Source of the DNA: Prevotellaceae bacterium UBA1720
Lineage (GTDB): Bacteria > Bacteroidota > Bacteroidia > Bacteroidales > Bacteroidaceae
DNA: 6,626 nt
Direction of reading: 5' to 3'
Assembly (NCBI GenBank): GCA_002317475.1
Contig: DCIS01000182.1
Span: 9,369-15,994 of the forward strand
Positions 4,450 to 6,626 of this stretch are shown one piece after another; the stretch's first letter is position 1, and the number at the start of each line of letters is the position of its first letter. Under the pieces are notes generated by a model. It saw only the letters and a list, made by a program, of their open reading frames with translations, was not told the origin of the DNA and searched no databases. The position numbers were made by a program, and so were the translations under genes.

Positions 4450-5679
4450 ATGGTACTGAACTATATTTGGATAACTTTCTTTCTGGTGGCCTTCCTCACG
4501 GCATTGGTTCGCTTGATCTTTTTTGGGGACATGGAAGTCTTTCCTGCCATCATGGATTCAACTTTTTCCTCTGCCAAGACGGCTTTCGAGATATCATTGG
4601 GTTTGACGGGCGTTCTGTCTTTGTGGATGGGAGTTATGAAGATTGGTGAACGTGGTGGATTGGTCAATGCGTTGGCACGATGGCTCAGTCCTGTGATGGT
4701 TCGTCTCTTCCCCGATATTCCAAAGGGACACCCTGTATTCGGTCATATCTTTATGAATATCAGTGCGAATATGCTCGGCCTGGACAATGCCGCCACACCT
4801 CTCGGTCTGAAGGCAATGGAGGGACTTCAGGAACTGAATAAAGAGAAAGAGGTTGCCTCCAATCCCATGATAATGTTCCTTGTGCTGAATACCAGTGGAC
4901 TGACCCTTATCCCAGTTAGCATTCTGGTTTATCGTGCTCAGATGGGTGCTGCCCAACCTACCGACGTCTTTATCCCCATCCTTTTGGCAACAACGGTAGC
5001 TACGATGGCCGGCATGCTTATCACCAGTGCCTATCAGCGTATCAACCTGTTCTGTCGTCCTATTATGATCATGCTTTCTCTGCTCTGCCTCTTGGTCAGT
5101 GGTGTCATTTGGCTCAGCACTGTGATTGATCGTGAGGTGATGAATCAAGGTAGTACGCTCGTGGCTAATGTACTGTTGTTTAGTATCATCTGTTGTTTTA
5201 TCTTGGCTGGTGTTCGCAAGAAGGTGAATGTTTATGAAGCCTTCATCGAGGGAGCCAAGGGAGGTTTTGAAACGGCAGTTCGTATCATTCCCTACCTGGT
5301 GGCTATTCTGGTGGCTATCGGTGTTTTCCGCGCTTCTGGTGCGATGGAGGCATTGGTTGACGGTATGCGCTGGTGTGTGGAGAGCCTTGGTCTTACAGCC
5401 GGCTGGGTTGAGGCCTTGCCCACAGCCTTGATGAAACCGCTCAGTGGCAGCGGTGCACGTGGTATGATGGTTGATGCCATGCAGACCTATGGTGCAGACT
5501 CCTTTGTGGGCCGCCTGTCGTGTCTCTTCCAGGGGGCAACAGATACCACCTTCTACATCCTTGCCGTTTATTTCGGTTCGGTGGGCATCCGCCACACCCG
5601 ACATGCTGTAGCCGCTGGATTATTAACTGATATCGTGGGCGTTATTGCCGCCATCATCATCGCTTATTGCTTCTTTTAG
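4450..5679 (+). CDS. Fused spore maturation protein SpmA-SpmB homologue, membrane protein with two nucleoside-recognition Gate domains
   Basis: 409 residues, close to the sum of Bacillus SpmA (about 196) and SpmB (about 178), so a fusion. The N-half (1-200) is SpmA-like: a membrane segment at about 5-25, another at 45-62, and the signature NISANMLGLDNAATPLGLKAM (103-123). The C-half (about 235-409) is SpmB-like, with membrane segments near 237-254 and 278-294, LMKPLSGSGARGMMVDAM (327-344), QGATDTTFYILAVYFGSVGI (361-380) and a terminal membrane helix (about 388-408). A hydrophobic pair at about 173-190 and 204-225 joins them. The biochemical function is not established; in Bacillus the pair affects spore-core dehydration. 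Bacteroidales do not sporulate, so a transport or envelope role is likely, but that is inference. The gene diverges from ruvB and precedes a flippase by 60 bp. Confidence 0.9.
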   Translation: MVLNYIWITFFLVAFLTALVRLIFFGDMEVFPAIMDSTFSSAKTAFEISLGLTGVLSLWMGVMKIGERGGLVNALARWLSPVMVRLFPDIPKGHPVFGHIFMNISANMLGLDNAATPLGLKAMEGLQELNKEKEVASNPMIMFLVLNTSGLTLIPVSILVYRAQMGAAQPTDVFIPILLATTVATMAGMLITSAYQRINLFCRPIMIMLSLLCLLVSGVIWLSTVIDREVMNQGSTLVANVLLFSIICCFILAGVRKKVNVYEAFIEGAKGGFETAVRIIPYLVAILVAIGVFRASGAMEALVDGMRWCVESLGLTAGWVEALPTALMKPLSGSGARGMMVDAMQTYGADSFVGRLSCLFQGATDTTFYILAVYFGSVGIRHTRHAVAAGLLTDIVGVIAAIIIAYCFF

Positions 5680-5680
5680 A

Positions 5681-5702
5681 CCCCCTAACCCCCTTTATGG
5701 GG
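5681..5702. repeat. C-rich direct repeat and small hairpin after spmAB
   Basis: CCCCCTAA (5681) is followed directly by CCCCCTTT (5689) and then AT and GGGG (5699-5702). CCCC at 5690-5693 can pair with GGGG across a 5-nt loop. The element starts 2 bp after the spmAB stop. No T run follows, so it is a weak terminator candidate at best. Similar CCCCCTAA/GGGG elements are, from memory, common between genes in Bacteroidota genomes; not verified here. Confidence 0.5.
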
Positions 5703-5711
5703 AAATAGTTA

Positions 5712-5739
5712 CTTTTCACTCTTCACTTCGCAAATCGAC
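5712..5739 (+). repeat. Degenerate 7-bp array ending at the flippase start codon
   Basis: The 28 bp before the ATG at 5740 divide into CTTTTCA (5712), CTCTTCA (5719), CTTCGCA (5726) and AATCGAC (5733). The first two differ by one base and the third by three; the last does not fit. Spacing and position match the arrays before coaD and ybeY, but the repeat itself is weaker. No Shine-Dalgarno site is present. Confidence 0.5.
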
Positions 5740-6626
5740 ATGGCAAACATGAAAACCTTGGCCAAGGATACGGCCATCTACGGACTTTCAAGTATTGTAG
5801 GCAGATTCCTCAATTATCTGCTTGTTCCTCTGTATACTTACACGCTCAAGTCGTGTGCTGACTATGGCATTGTGAGCGACCTCTATTCCCAGACCGCCTT
5901 GGCCCTTGTCATCCTGACTTTTGGTATGGAGACCACCTTCTTCCGTTTTGCCAACAAGGAAGAGGATTCCGAGCGTGTGTTTAGTACTACGTTACTGATG
6001 GTCGGAGGTGTGGCAGTCCTTTTCCTGGCTCTGGTACTTGGTGGTTTGCCTTGGGTGGCAGGTGCTTTGGGGTATGCCGAGCATCCCTGGTATGTGGGTA
6101 TGATGGCCATCATCGTGGCGATGGATGCTTTTCAGGCTATACTATTCGGTTATCTGCGCTTTCAGCGAAAGGCTATTAAGTTTGTGACTTTCAAGATGTT
6201 GTTCATCTTCTTGAACTGCAGTCTCAATGTCCTTGCATACGCCATTTTGCCTCATTTCCTGGAGTCTTGGCCCATCACCGTGTTCTGGACTATCCTGATT
6301 AATCTTATCTGTACGGGTACGGTGATGTTATGCTTCTACAAGGAATTGCTGGGTTGCAAGTGGCAGTTTGATGGCAAGTACTGCAAGGGCATGCTTCTCT
6401 ACACCTGGCCCTTGCTCGTCTTGGGTATAGCTGGCATCTTGAATCAAGTGGCAGGTCAGTTGATGCTGCCTCGTATCCTGGAGAAGGAGGAAGGTCGCAA
6501 CGCCTTGGGTATCTACAACGCCTGTGTCAAGGTGGCTATGATTATGGCCATTATCACCCAGACTTTCCGCTATGCCTACGAACCCTTTGTCTTTGCGCAG
6601 AACAAGGATAAGGATAAGAACGAGAC
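5740..6626 (+). CDS. Polysaccharide / lipid-linked oligosaccharide flippase (Wzx-like, MOP superfamily), 3' end outside window
   Basis: Partial; 295 residues are visible and the frame stays open to the window edge. The family usually has about 480-510 residues with 12-14 membrane helices, so slightly over half is seen. The N-terminus LAKDTAIYGLSSIVGRFLNY (7-26) followed by LLVPLYTYTL is typical of polysaccharide-biosynthesis flippases. Hydrophobic segments fall at about 12-32, 51-66, 82-103, 118-137, 151-170, 179-199, 216-236 and 262-276, separated by short charged loops (for example NKEEDSER, 72-79). Such proteins move undecaprenyl-pyrophosphate-linked glycans across the inner membrane for O-antigen, capsule or related polymers; the substrate cannot be told from sequence. 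ATG 5740 is preferred over ATG 5749 because homologues start MAxxKxLAKDTA. It follows spmAB by 60 bp on the same strand. Confidence 0.85.
   Translation, partial: MANMKTLAKDTAIYGLSSIVGRFLNYLLVPLYTYTLKSCADYGIVSDLYSQTALALVILTFGMETTFFRFANKEEDSERVFSTTLLMVGGVAVLFLALVLGGLPWVAGALGYAEHPWYVGMMAIIVAMDAFQAILFGYLRFQRKAIKFVTFKMLFIFLNCSLNVLAYAILPHFLESWPITVFWTILINLICTGTVMLCFYKELLGCKWQFDGKYCKGMLLYTWPLLVLGIAGILNQVAGQLMLPRILEKEEGRNALGIYNACVKVAMIMAIITQTFRYAYEPFVFAQNKDKDKNE

Noticed and set aside
4410..4649. Open frame from ATG 4410 overlapping the start of spmAB
   Set aside because: It begins in the palindrome, lacks any domain and overlaps the conserved SpmA N-terminus in another frame.
4594..5604. 336-codon open frame opposite spmAB on the - strand
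   Set aside because: It lies fully antisense to a well-conserved gene, is rich in H, T and Q, and has no recognisable domain; a shadow of codon bias.
5690..5702. Intrinsic terminator after spmAB
   Set aside because: The stem is only 4 bp and no T run follows.
5710..5717. TACTTTTC as a -7 box for the flippase gene
   Set aside because: The consensus requires TTTG; C replaces G, there is no -33 element, and it overlaps the repeat.

Overview
The window looks like ordinary chromosomal DNA from a member of the Bacteroidota, most likely a Prevotella-like Bacteroidales. This rests on three things: the protein flavours (a ParE with a TDADVDGMHIR TOPRIM box, a YbeY with an HGVLHLCGIEDK zinc motif, a fused SpmA-SpmB protein), TAnnTTTG-type -7 promoter boxes, and a near absence of Shine-Dalgarno sequences. 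No phage, insertion sequence, rRNA, tRNA or CRISPR was seen.

Layout. Left block, all on +: the 3' end of a type IIA topoisomerase B subunit gene (parE, 1-543), coaD (572-1018), a secreted S41 carboxyl-terminal processing protease (1059-2687) and ybeY (2726-3136). Gaps are 28-40 bp, so these probably form one operon. ruvB (3252-4292) lies on - and converges on ybeY across 115 bp filled by a CTAG-rich tandem array. ruvB diverges from a fused spmA-spmB gene (4450-5679) across a 157 bp region with two mirror-image -7 boxes. A polysaccharide/lipid-linked flippase gene (from 5740) follows spmAB and runs off the right edge.

The genes are housekeeping: DNA topology (ParE), coenzyme A synthesis (CoaD), envelope proteolysis (S41 protease), rRNA maturation (YbeY), Holliday-junction migration (RuvB) and envelope glycan export (flippase). 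They share no single pathway.

The unexpected structure is between the genes. Four intergenic segments carry short tandem repeats with a strict or approximate 7-bp period, each with its own unit sequence (TCAATTC, CTCACCT, TTCATAA, CTYTTCA). In front of coaD and ybeY the arrays end exactly at the start codon; in front of the flippase gene a weaker one does too. A fifth segment carries an 11-unit array with a 9-10 bp period built on CCTAG. A 25-bp interrupted palindrome sits at the predicted transcription start of spmAB. These look like a family of locus-specific intergenic microrepeats and are the part of the window most worth following up.
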